Source: Bacillota bacterium
GTDB taxonomy: Bacteria; Bacillota; Clostridia; Lachnospirales; Lachnospiraceae
Direction of reading: 5' to 3'
Length of the DNA stretch: 9,046 nucleotides
Assembly (NCBI GenBank): GCA_023424235.1
Contig: JAFAEB010000380.1
Coordinates: forward strand, 1 to 9,046
Shown here: piece by piece, positions 1 to 6,577 of the stretch
Position numbering within the stretch: the first letter of the stretch is position 1
Layout: each line of letters begins with the position of its first letter
Notes under the pieces: model-generated
What the model was told of the DNA's origin: nothing
Databases searched by the model: none
The model's input: only the letters and a program-made list of their open reading frames with translations
Position numbers and translations under genes: made by a program

Positions 1-503
1 TGGTTGAAGCTATTCCTTCACTAGTAAGTGAAAAAGCTATCACATTATTTGGTAAACACAACGTATACACACCAATTGAACTTCATTCTCGTGCGGAAAT
101 TGAGTATGAAACCTATTCAAAAACAATAAATATTGAAGCTAAGACTATGATTGAAATGGCTAACAAATTATATATTCCTGCTGTAATTAAATTTGTTGGA
201 AACTTAGCAAATTCTATTAATTCTGTAAAAAATGCAGTAGCTGATATTGATGTTTCTGTACAAGAGGGTCTTTTAAAAGAAACAACTGATTTGTTAAAGA
301 AAGCTAAGGCTTCTAAAGATACCTTAACAGAATACGTAAAAGAAGCTTCTGAGCTTGAAGGTGCTAGTCAAGCCATGTTCTTTAGAAATACGGTATTTAA
401 AGAAATGACTGAGTTAAGAAGTTATGTAGATGCTCTTGAACTACTTGTTGAAAAAGATTTATGGCCAGTACCAACCTATGGTGATTTATTATTTGAAGTT
501 TAA
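1..503 (+). CDS. glnN: Glutamine synthetase type III (GlnN), C-terminal part
   Basis: This is the 3' end of a gene that starts before the window. The reading frame is open from base 3 and ends at TAA 501-503, giving about 166 residues. The segment carries hallmarks of the C-terminal part of type III glutamine synthetase (roughly 700 residues in full): an early SEKAITLF segment, then YSKTINIEAKTMIEMA, a long helical stretch, and the family ending WPVPTYGDLLFEV. The enzyme makes glutamine from glutamate, ammonia and ATP in the cytoplasm. The catalytic core lies upstream and cannot be judged here. An ATG at 147 lies inside the conserved region and is not the real start. A terminator follows at once, so this gene ends its transcription unit. 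Its product glutamine is a substrate of GlmS further along, but the two are not co-transcribed. Confidence 0.93.
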   Translation, partial: VEAIPSLVSEKAITLFGKHNVYTPIELHSRAEIEYETYSKTINIEAKTMIEMANKLYIPAVIKFVGNLANSINSVKNAVADIDVSVQEGLLKETTDLLKKAKASKDTLTEYVKEASELEGASQAMFFRNTVFKEMTELRSYVDALELLVEKDLWPVPTYGDLLFEV

Positions 504-545
504 TTTGTAAAATTGTAATACTCCTTTCATAAATATTATATTAAT

Positions 546-598
546 AAAAACTATCCAATTGATTCGTCTAGGGAACTTATCGAATGGATAGTTTTTTT
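546..598 (+). terminator. Intrinsic terminator of glnN
   Basis: The arm AAAAACTATCCA (546-557) pairs with TGGATAGTTTTT (585-596), and an inner TTCG/CGAA pairing (563-566 with 581-584) extends the stem. A run of seven T follows at 592-598. It begins about 43 bases after the glnN stop and separates it from the truA-like gene. Confidence 0.8.
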
Positions 599-632
599 GC
601 ATGTTAATTTTGTTAACTTTAGCATAAAATAC

Positions 633-661
633 TAGACATTTGTAGTAAAATAATAGATAAT
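633..661 (+). promoter_or_regulatory. Candidate sigma-A promoter of the truA-like gene
   Basis: TAGACA (633-638) and GATAAT (656-661) are separated by 17 bases. Each hexamer is one mismatch from consensus. The pair lies between the glnN terminator and the truA-like gene and predicts a leader of about 70 bases. In such AT-rich DNA, chance matches are common. Confidence 0.45.
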
Positions 662-739
662 AAATAAGCAAATAAGAAGCTTAGAAAAAGTAAGATTTAG
701 CACATTAGATTATGGGAATAATAATAGAAAGAGGCCTAT

Positions 740-1486
740 ATGCGTAATATAAAATTAGTGATAGAGTATGATGGTTCAAGGTATGATGGATGGCAAAAGC
801 AAATTGGAAATCCAAAGAGTATAACCATTCAAGATAAAATTGAAGCGGTATTAAGTAAAATGGAAAATGAAGAAGTAAACTTAGTAGGTGCTGCAAGAAC
901 GGAAGCAGGGGTACATGCTTATGGGCAAATAGCCAATTTTATAACAAAAACAGATATGAAATTATTTGAAATTAAGCATTATTTAAATCGTTTTTTACCA
1001 AGAGATATTGCTGTATTAGAAGTATTTGAAGTTCCAGAAAGATTTCATAGTAGTCATTTAGCAAAAGCATTTCGTTATGAATATAAAATCACTATGGGTG
1101 AAGTGCAATCGGTATTTGAACGTAAATATAATTATTACAGCTTTAAGAAATTAGATGTCTTAAAGATGAAAGAAGGAATGAAGCATTTTCTTGGAACAAA
1201 TGATTTAAAAGCTTTTTCAGATAATAAACGTATGAAAAAGTCTACTATTAGAACTATCACTCATATGGATATATATTCTGATATTAATGAAATAGTTATA
1301 ACGATTGAAGCAGACGATTTTTGGCCAAATATGGCTAGAATTATAGTTGGTACTTTAGTTATGGTTGGCGACGGATCAATAAGTCCTGATTACGTTAAAG
1401 AAATTATTGAAAGCAAGGATCGATCCTTATCAGGTGAAACAATCGATCCGAAAGGGCTATTTTTAAGCGAAGTAATATATAGCTAA
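740..1486 (+). CDS. truA: TruA-family tRNA pseudouridine synthase, divergent
   Basis: The 248-residue protein has the length and layout of TruA, which converts uridine to pseudouridine at tRNA anticodon-arm positions 38-40. Visible family motifs are YDGSRYDGWQ (10-19), the active-site region AARTEAGVHAYGQ (51-63), NRFLPRDI (83-90), the FRYEY segment (111-115), and the C-terminal NMARIIVGTL and KGLFLSEV blocks. Family enzymes read RTDAGVHA with a catalytic Asp. Here residue 55 is Glu (codon GAA 902-904), and the usual AGxTAPAxGL motif reads SGETIDPKGL. This suggests a paralogue or an altered enzyme. In Clostridia the usual truA lies among ribosomal-protein and ECF transporter genes, whereas this gene stands alone, which also fits a paralogue. 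The start is supported by AAAGAGG (728-734), five bases before ATG. Family membership is secure; true TruA activity is not. Confidence 0.85.
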   Translation: MRNIKLVIEYDGSRYDGWQKQIGNPKSITIQDKIEAVLSKMENEEVNLVGAARTEAGVHAYGQIANFITKTDMKLFEIKHYLNRFLPRDIAVLEVFEVPERFHSSHLAKAFRYEYKITMGEVQSVFERKYNYYSFKKLDVLKMKEGMKHFLGTNDLKAFSDNKRMKKSTIRTITHMDIYSDINEIVITIEADDFWPNMARIIVGTLVMVGDGSISPDYVKEIIESKDRSLSGETIDPKGLFLSEVIYS

Positions 1487-1612
1487 GATTTATTTTAAGA
1501 GAATTGAGATTCATAGTATTTGAGTTTATGTTCATGAAGTTGTTTTTTTTTGGCTTGTAAACGATGGTTTAGATTTGAACTAGTTAATAAGAAGACTTGA
1601 ATAAGATATGGC

Positions 1613-1658
1613 AGGAGAAGGTGTGATACTACACTGGAATCGGCAGAATGGAGAGTAA
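1613..1658 (+). other. Possible 11-codon leader ORF before ddh, with its own RBS
   Basis: AGGAGAAG (1613-1620) precedes a GTG at 1623. The frame reads (V/M)ILHWNRQNGE and stops at TAA 1656-1658, one base before the preferred ddh ATG at 1660. The strong Shine-Dalgarno sequence lies too far from the ddh start (over 35 bases) to serve it directly, so translational coupling is conceivable. No attenuator hairpin or run of regulatory codons is visible. The ORF is short enough to arise by chance. Confidence 0.25.
1650..1655 (+). promoter_or_regulatory. RBS that decides the ddh start
   Basis: GGAGAG lies four bases before ATG 1660. The alternative in-frame ATG at 1648 has no purine-rich sequence at a workable distance. 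Starting at 1660 also places the Rossmann strand close to the N-terminus and gives a length typical of the type II family. Confidence 0.6.
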
Positions 1659-1659
1659 A

Positions 1660-2559
1660 ATGGAAAAGAAAAAAATAGGTATTCTAGGATATGGAAATAT
1701 TGGACAAGCAGTAATGGAAGCAGTACTTTCTTCCTCTGATTTTGAATTAGCTGGAGTTGTTAGAAGTAATCCAAATCAAGTACAACCTCTTGAGCTAACA
1801 AATGTACTAGTTGTTGGTTCAGTTGAAGAATTAGGACATGTTGATGTTGTTGTCAATGCACTACCATCAAGAATGGTTCCAGAAGCATGTAAAGAGTTAT
1901 TAAGTAAAGGGATTAACTGTGTAGATAGTTATGATATTCATTCTTCCATATATGAATTAAAGGTTGAGTTAGACGAGATAGCGAAAAAGAACAATGCAGT
2001 ATCTATTATCTCTGCTGGTTGGGATCCTGGTAGTGATTCTGTTATTCGTGCACTACTTAAATCCATGGCACCGAAAGGAATAACCTATACAGACTTTGGA
2101 CCAGGTATGAGCATGGGCCATTCTGTATGTGTACGCAGTAAAGAAGGTGTTAAGGATGCACTATCTATGACAATGCCAAAAGGGGATGGAATTCATCGCA
2201 GAATGGTATATGTTGAGTTAGCAGATGGAGCGGACTTTAAAAATGTAGCTGAAGCCATTAAATCTGACCCATATTTTGTTCATGATGAAACTCATGTTAT
2301 GGCTGTTGAATCAGTGGATGCATTAAGAGATATGGGACATGGTGTAAAAATTAGGAGAAAAGGTGTGTCTGGAACGACTCATAATCAATTATTTGAATTT
2401 GATATGAGAATAAACAATCCAGCATTAACAGCACAAATCTTAGTATCAACTGCTAGAGCAGCGTTAAAGCAAAATCCAGGTTGTTATACAATGATTGAAT
2501 TACCTTTAATTGATTTACTAGAAGGTGATAGGGAGCAATTAATTAGAGAATTAGTATAA
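1660..2559 (+). CDS. ddh: meso-Diaminopimelate D-dehydrogenase, type II
   Basis: The 299-residue protein catalyses the NADPH-dependent interconversion of L-2-amino-6-oxopimelate plus ammonia with meso-diaminopimelate, a one-step route to the peptidoglycan and lysine precursor. The Rossmann loop GYGNIG is at 10-15, followed by a VVRSNP segment that would bind the NADP phosphate. Substrate-domain motifs are VDSYDIH (88-94), SAGWDPG (118-124), FGPGMSMGHS (146-155) and RKGVSGTTHNQ (233-243). The length, and the absence of the insert seen in the roughly 320-residue Corynebacterium type I enzyme, match the shorter type II group known from Symbiobacterium; some type II enzymes also aminate other 2-keto acids to D-amino acids. 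An in-frame ATG at 1648 would add four residues (MESK) but lacks an RBS. I see no convincing promoter or strong terminator between the truA-like gene and this one, so read-through is possible. Confidence 0.93.
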   Translation: MEKKKIGILGYGNIGQAVMEAVLSSSDFELAGVVRSNPNQVQPLELTNVLVVGSVEELGHVDVVVNALPSRMVPEACKELLSKGINCVDSYDIHSSIYELKVELDEIAKKNNAVSIISAGWDPGSDSVIRALLKSMAPKGITYTDFGPGMSMGHSVCVRSKEGVKDALSMTMPKGDGIHRRMVYVELADGADFKNVAEAIKSDPYFVHDETHVMAVESVDALRDMGHGVKIRRKGVSGTTHNQLFEFDMRINNPALTAQILVSTARAALKQNPGCYTMIELPLIDLLEGDREQLIRELV

Positions 2560-2597
2560 ATATGAATTAGTATAAATATGTATTAATATAAATAATA
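2550..2597. repeat. Three copies of a 16-bp tandem repeat over the ddh stop codon
   Basis: The unit ATTAGTATAAATATGA occurs at 2550-2565 and again at 2566-2581 with one change at the last base. A more diverged copy lies at 2582-2597. The first copy contains the last ddh codons and the TAA stop, so the second repeats an in-frame-looking 'E L V stop' sequence downstream. This looks like slippage or local duplication. Confidence 0.8.
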
Positions 2598-2599
2598 TT

Positions 2600-2644
2600 A
2601 GAACCAAAGCATCATACATTTGTATATGTTTTTGGTTCTTTTTT
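2600..2644 (+). terminator. Intrinsic terminator of ddh
   Basis: AGAACCAAA (2600-2608) pairs with TTTGGTTCT (2631-2639), and an inner ATACA/TGTAT hairpin (2614-2618 with 2621-2625) fills much of the loop. A run of T at 2639-2644 follows. Confidence 0.82.
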
Positions 2645-2696
2645 ATACTAATTTTCTAAAGGGTAAGCTTTAATCTAAAATCTCATTCGACCTTAA

Positions 2697-2725
2697 TTGA
2701 CAACTTTTTTATCAACAACTATAAT
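2697..2725 (+). promoter_or_regulatory. Consensus sigma-A promoter of the chemoreceptor gene
   Basis: TTGACA (2697-2702), a 17-base spacer and TATAAT (2720-2725) match the sigma-A consensus exactly. It lies after the ddh terminator and 86 bases before the chemoreceptor ATG, predicting a leader of about 80 bases. No SigD-type motility promoter was noticed. This suggests housekeeping transcription, unless a regulator acts in the AT-rich leader. Confidence 0.78.
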
Positions 2726-2811
2726 AATTATAACAATATTCTATAATATACCATGTAAAATGAATATTAATATGAGTAGGCACAAGTATAAAGAGACTAA
2801 GAGGTAAACAA

Positions 2812-4281
2812 ATGAAACTAAAATCTATGAAAAAACCATGTCATGAAGCAGAATGTATTCTACAGTATGTTGAGGATAAGTTGTCTGGTAAGCAGGTATT
2901 AGAACCGGCTACCATCGATTATCCGATTCATAAAAGGATGTATCGTAATTTTACAAGGCTTTTAGAAAATGAAGTTAAAATGTCAAAGTCTGCAAAAGAA
3001 ATGTTAGACATCGTTAGCTCACTTAGTAAGTTTGATGTTGAGATGTCACATATATCATATCAACTAATGGAATTTGCATCAGAAATATCATCACTTAGTG
3101 AATCCAATTTAGCAATTGTTGAAGAGACCAATGCAAGTATGCAACAAGTTAACGAGTCCATAGATGTAACATCAAATACCTTGGAAAAGTTATCAGGCGA
3201 ATCTTTAAAATTGGCAGAGCAAAATGATGAGAGCCTTTATCTATTAAATGAACTGCAAAGTTTAAGAAATAATGTAATTGAAGACACAAAAGTTATGGAT
3301 GATAAGATTCATTTATTGGTTGATCTAGCAACAGAAGTTGGTAAGATTGTAGAGAGTGTTCAAGGTATAGCAAAACAGACGAATTTATTAGCTTTAAATG
3401 CAGCAATAGAAGCAGCAAGAGCTGGAGAGCATGGTCGAGGATTTTCAGTAGTAGCAGAGGAAGTACGTATGCTTGCTGATGATACTGGTAAAAATTTAGA
3501 AGGAATGAGAGATTTTGTCACCAATATTCATGCAGCTTCAAGTGAAAGTATGGATAGTATTAAACGAACAAGAGAATCTACAGAACAGATGAATGAAAAA
3601 ATTGAATTAATTACAGCAACGGTTGAAAAAAATGTTACCATGCTTAAGCACGAAATTGAAGATATTTCAATTATTAATAATTCCATGGCAGAAATAAAAA
3701 TATCTACAACCGAAATAATGAAAGCAATGGAATCTTCTAGTGATGATGCTGAAAAATTAAGTGAAATGACTCAAAAAATACATGGTCAAGCAGTAGAAAG
3801 TGTAGATTTTGCAAGGCAGATGTCAGACATCGATGATAGATTATCTGAAATTGTAAGAGGATTACTTGAAGGTTTAAAGGGAAGTATAAATGGAGTATCC
3901 AATGATGAGCTACTTACAACATTAGACAGCGCAAGCATTTCACATGTTAAATGGGTTGAAAATTTAGGAAATATGGTAACAGAAATGCGTATTTACCCAA
4001 TCCAAACTAATTCCAGCAAATGTGCTTTTGGACATTTTTATCATGCAATTCGTATTGATTATCCTACAATAGTTGAGAGTTGGAATAAGATTGATCCAAT
4101 ACATAATAAATTACATAGCATGGGTGACGAAGTTATTAATGCAATTAAGATGGAAAATAAATCAAAAGCGAAGCAATTATATGATGAGACAGTTCTATTA
4201 TCCAAAGAAATTTTAGAATTACTTGAGAATTGTAAGGCAGAGATAAAACGTCTAACGAATGAAGGAATTAGTATTTACTAG
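2812..4281 (+). CDS. Soluble methyl-accepting chemotaxis protein with C-terminal CZB zinc-binding domain
   Basis: This 489-residue chemoreceptor has no signal peptide or transmembrane segment, so it should sit in the cytoplasm and signal to CheA/CheW. Residues 1-90 form an N-terminal module with C10, H11, C15 and H40, beginning CHEAECILQYVEDKLSGK and including a YPIH segment. A long coiled-coil MCP signalling domain follows (about 95-355), with the conserved hairpin tip QTNLLALNAAIEAARAGEHG at 189-208. Residues about 370-480 match the chemoreceptor zinc-binding (CZB) domain: H378 in SHVKW, C404 in KCAFGHF, and H431 and H435 in IHNKLH form the expected His-Cys-His-His zinc set. CZB domains in other bacteria sense zinc or react with oxidants such as hypochlorous acid through the zinc-bound Cys. 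The ligand here is unknown. RBS AAGAGG (2799-2804) precedes ATG by seven bases. It is monocistronic, with its own promoter and terminator. Confidence 0.92.
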   Translation: MKLKSMKKPCHEAECILQYVEDKLSGKQVLEPATIDYPIHKRMYRNFTRLLENEVKMSKSAKEMLDIVSSLSKFDVEMSHISYQLMEFASEISSLSESNLAIVEETNASMQQVNESIDVTSNTLEKLSGESLKLAEQNDESLYLLNELQSLRNNVIEDTKVMDDKIHLLVDLATEVGKIVESVQGIAKQTNLLALNAAIEAARAGEHGRGFSVVAEEVRMLADDTGKNLEGMRDFVTNIHAASSESMDSIKRTRESTEQMNEKIELITATVEKNVTMLKHEIEDISIINNSMAEIKISTTEIMKAMESSSDDAEKLSEMTQKIHGQAVESVDFARQMSDIDDRLSEIVRGLLEGLKGSINGVSNDELLTTLDSASISHVKWVENLGNMVTEMRIYPIQTNSSKCAFGHFYHAIRIDYPTIVESWNKIDPIHNKLHSMGDEVINAIKMENKSKAKQLYDETVLLSKEILELLENCKAEIKRLTNEGISIY

Positions 4282-4308
4282 TAAGTATAAAAAAATGATA
4301 TATTAAAT

Positions 4309-4354
4309 AAAAAAGCTTTTGTTCATAAAAAACAGGAACAAAAGCTTTTATTAT
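4309..4354. terminator. Bidirectional terminator between the chemoreceptor gene and glmS
   Basis: A perfect 14-bp stem, AAAAGCTTTTGTTC (4311-4324) with GAACAAAAGCTTTT (4336-4349), encloses an 11-base loop. On the minus strand the stem runs into six T, good for glmS. On the plus strand it runs into TTTTATTATT, adequate for the chemoreceptor gene. Confidence 0.85.
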
Positions 4355-4400
4355 TATTAAAGTTAAATAGTTAAATACATAATCTAAGTTGTATTAAAAA

Positions 4401-6224
4401 TTACTCAACTGTTACAGATTTTGCTAAATGGCGAGGTTGATCAACATTTAAACCACGATGAACAGAAGTATAATAAGCTAACATTTGTAACACAATAGCA
4501 GCTGTAAAAGGTGTAAATAGATCATCTGTTTTTGGTAGTGCAATATGATATTTATAAAGAGTAGTATCTACTTCCTCATCACCATTGGTAATTAATATTA
4601 CATTTGCACCTCTAGCAATTACTTCTCTAATATTAGAGATCATTTTTGAATAAACGTTAGATTGAGTTGCTAAAGCTACAACTGGTATTCCTTCTGTTAC
4701 AAGAGATAGAGTACCATGTTTTAGTTCACCTGCAGCATATGACTCAGAATGTATATAGGTTATTTCTTTTAGCTTAATGGAACCTTCACATGAAAGTGCA
4801 TAATCAATTCCTCTACCAATGAAAAATAAATCATCACAGTTAACTAGGTTTTTACTAATTTCTTCAACTTTAGAATCTAGTTCTAATGTCTTAGTTACGG
4901 CATTAATCACATTTTGTAATTCACCCATATAGTGTTTAACTTCTTTTTCTGTAATTTTATTTGTACTATAAGCAAATTGTAGTGCAAATAAATATAAGCA
5001 TGATAATTGAGATGTGTAAGCCTTTGTACTAGCAACTGAAATTTCAGGTCCTGCATGAGTATACATTACATAGTTGCTTTCTCTTGCTATAGAAGAGCCC
5101 TTAACGTTAACAATGGATAGGGTAGGAGCATTCACGCTATTTGCTAATTTCAGTGCAGCTAGTGTATCCGCAGTTTCTCCAGATTGAGATATTGTAATCA
5201 CTAAAGTATTTTCACCCATAATAGGATCTTGGTATCGAAATTCAGATGCGATCTCTACAGTTACAGGTATTCTTAATAATTTTTCAAGTAATACCTTTCC
5301 TATTAGGCCAGCATGCATTGCTGTACCACATGCAGTAATAACGATACGATTAATGCTTTTATATAAGGTAGCTGGAATTGAATCAATACTTAAGTCGCAT
5401 AATTCCTTATTTTTAACACGTGGTGTAATCGTGTTACGTAGGGCATCTGGTTGCTCATGAATCTCTTTTATCATAAAATGTGGATAGCCACCTTTTTTTG
5501 CAGCTGTAATATCCCAATTTATAACTTGGATTTTAGGGGAAACTACTTCACCTAAGAGATTTGTAACTGTAATATCATTTTTAGTAAGCTTTGCAATATG
5601 AAGCTCTGGTAATACAAAATATTCTTTAGAGTAATTAATTAAAGCTACCATATCGGATGCAATTACTGCTCCATCATTACTTAAGCATGCAACTAAAGGG
5701 CTACCATTGCGTAAGCAATAGATTACATCTGGCTCATCAGCAAATAAAATACAAAAAGCATAAGCACCATCTAGTATTTCAACAGCAGCCGTAATAGCTT
5801 TGATTGGATCACCTTCATAAAGACTATCTATTAACATAGCAGCTATTTCAGTGTCAGTTTGTGAAACTGGATATATTCCTTTTTTTGCAAGTGTAGTTTC
5901 AATCTCATGATAGTTTTCAATAATACCATTATGAATCAAAGTAACTCTACCACAACTGTGTGGATGTGAATTTACATCTGATACACCACCATGAGTAGCC
6001 CATCTTGTATGACCAATGCCACAAGTAGTATGAGGTAAATTAGCACTTTCCACTTTATCTTTAAGAGCAGATACTTTACCTACTGTTTTGATTGTTTTAA
6101 TGGTTGCATTTTCATAAAAAGCAATTCCTGCACTATCATAACCTCGATATTCAAGTGCTTGAAGACCTTCAAGTAACACATTTTTAGCCTCTAATTGGCC
6201 AGTAAAACCGATAATTCCACACAT
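4401..6224 (-). CDS. glmS: Glutamine--fructose-6-phosphate aminotransferase (isomerizing), GlmS
   Basis: The 607-residue enzyme makes glucosamine-6-phosphate from fructose-6-phosphate and glutamine, the first committed step to UDP-GlcNAc for peptidoglycan and other envelope polymers. Its N-terminal glutaminase domain (about 1-240) starts MCGIIG, so Cys2 becomes the N-terminal nucleophile after Met removal. GHTRWATHG (71-79), HNGIIENY (98-105) and TDTE (123-126) follow. Two SIS sugar-isomerase domains come next: ACGTAMHAG (298-306), SQSGETADT (346-354), SVASTKAYTSQ (396-406) and the SESYAAGELKHG block (493-504). The C-terminal tail LAKSVTVE has catalytic Lys602. All key residues and the usual length are present. 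AGGAGGA (6231-6237 on the opposite strand) lies six bases from the start codon. Expression is probably controlled by the glmS ribozyme in the leader. Confidence 0.98.
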   Translation of the reverse strand: MCGIIGFTGQLEAKNVLLEGLQALEYRGYDSAGIAFYENATIKTIKTVGKVSALKDKVESANLPHTTCGIGHTRWATHGGVSDVNSHPHSCGRVTLIHNGIIENYHEIETTLAKKGIYPVSQTDTEIAAMLIDSLYEGDPIKAITAAVEILDGAYAFCILFADEPDVIYCLRNGSPLVACLSNDGAVIASDMVALINYSKEYFVLPELHIAKLTKNDITVTNLLGEVVSPKIQVINWDITAAKKGGYPHFMIKEIHEQPDALRNTITPRVKNKELCDLSIDSIPATLYKSINRIVITACGTAMHAGLIGKVLLEKLLRIPVTVEIASEFRYQDPIMGENTLVITISQSGETADTLAALKLANSVNAPTLSIVNVKGSSIARESNYVMYTHAGPEISVASTKAYTSQLSCLYLFALQFAYSTNKITEKEVKHYMGELQNVINAVTKTLELDSKVEEISKNLVNCDDLFFIGRGIDYALSCEGSIKLKEITYIHSESYAAGELKHGTLSLVTEGIPVVALATQSNVYSKMISNIREVIARGANVILITNGDEEVDTTLYKYHIALPKTDDLFTPFTAAIVLQMLAYYTSVHRGLNVDQPRHLAKSVTVE

Positions 6225-6230
6225 AAAAAA

Positions 6231-6237
6231 TCCTCCT
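6231..6237 (-). promoter_or_regulatory. Strong RBS of glmS
   Basis: Read on the minus strand this is AGGAGGA, a near-perfect Shine-Dalgarno sequence six bases before the glmS ATG. It lies about 60 bases beyond the 3' end of the ribozyme, so ribozyme folding need not hide it. This fits control by RNA cleavage instead of RBS masking. Confidence 0.9.
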
Positions 6238-6300
6238 ATTCATTTTTCAAGGTTCGAATATGAATTCACAGCACAAGTAAGCTTCCATTATAGATATATT

Positions 6301-6477
6301 TAGAAAGTCATTCCTGTACCTAATTCAGTTATCTTGGTTATGAGGACTTTGTTTATAGTTACCTACTGTTTTTTCCACATATACACGTCCAAGCACATGA
6401 GAGAGCATCCGCCGAAATTTCGATAACTCCCTACCTCGTTAACCTCTAAAAACTTTCCCAAAGAGGTACATGGCGCT
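6301..6477 (-). ncRNA. glmS ribozyme (GlcN6P-activated self-cleaving leader RNA)
   Basis: On the minus strand the leader of glmS carries the conserved ribozyme core. It begins A-GCGCC, with predicted cleavage between 6477 and 6476. Then comes stem P1, ACCUCU (6467-6462) with AGAGGU (6447-6442). The near-invariant AACGAGGUAGGGAG (6440-6427), UUAUCGA and UCGGCGGAUG follow, with CUCUCU closing P2 on AGGGAG. A P4-like stem, AAAGUC (6350-6345) with GACUUU (6309-6304), marks the 3' part. In known members, glucosamine-6-phosphate is the cofactor for cleavage and the cleaved mRNA is then degraded (by RNase J1 in Bacillus), giving feedback on GlmS. The core is clear from sequence. The exact 3' boundary and the P3 region were not folded in detail. 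Confidence 0.94.
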
Positions 6478-6536
6478 AATTTAAACATTTCTGTTTGATA
6501 GATTTTGGGTTAATCTGTTGATTGTTTCATAATAAT

Positions 6537-6565
6537 AATATATGTAAGGAAATAAATAATGTGAA
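6537..6565 (-). promoter_or_regulatory. Candidate sigma-A promoter of glmS
   Basis: On the minus strand TTCACA (6565-6560), a 17-base spacer and TATATT (6542-6537) resemble a sigma-A promoter. Transcription from about 6530 would leave roughly 50 bases before the ribozyme cleavage site. AT-rich surroundings offer alternative -10 boxes nearby. Confidence 0.5.
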
Positions 6566-6577
6566 TTAGTAATTCAC
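6561..6577. promoter_or_regulatory. 17-bp palindrome over the glmS -35 region; possible operator
   Basis: GTGAATT (6561-6567), three bases AGT, then AATTCAC (6571-6577) form a perfect 7+7 inverted repeat that overlaps the candidate -35 box of glmS. Dyads of this size and position are typical of repressor sites. No known operator consensus was recognised, and no U-tract suggests a terminator. Confidence 0.35.

Noticed and set aside
489..671. Minus-strand ORF of 60 codons
   Set aside because: It overlaps the glnN stop and its terminator, has low-complexity AT-rich composition and no family motifs, and is best explained as chance.
705..896. Minus-strand ORF of 63 codons
   Set aside because: It lies antisense to the well-supported truA-like gene and its residues resemble no family; it is a frame shadow.
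1510..1551. Possible terminator after the truA-like gene, ending in nine T
   Set aside because: The T-run at 1543-1551 is striking, but the only stem upstream is a five-base TTCAT/ATGAA pairing with a large loop; too weak to call.
1648..1659. Upstream ATG at 1648 as the ddh start
   Set aside because: It has no RBS at a workable distance, whereas ATG 1660 has GGAGAG and gives the usual family length. The earlier start cannot be fully excluded.
2732..2811. Riboswitch (c-di-GMP type) in the chemoreceptor leader
   Set aside because: The leader of about 80 bases is AT-rich with only short palindromes and lacks the conserved GEMM core motifs.
6287..6292. TATAAT on the minus strand between ribozyme and glmS, as an internal promoter bypassing the ribozyme
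   Set aside because: No acceptable -35 box lies 16-18 bases upstream; the nearest, ATGACT, is only 13 bases away.
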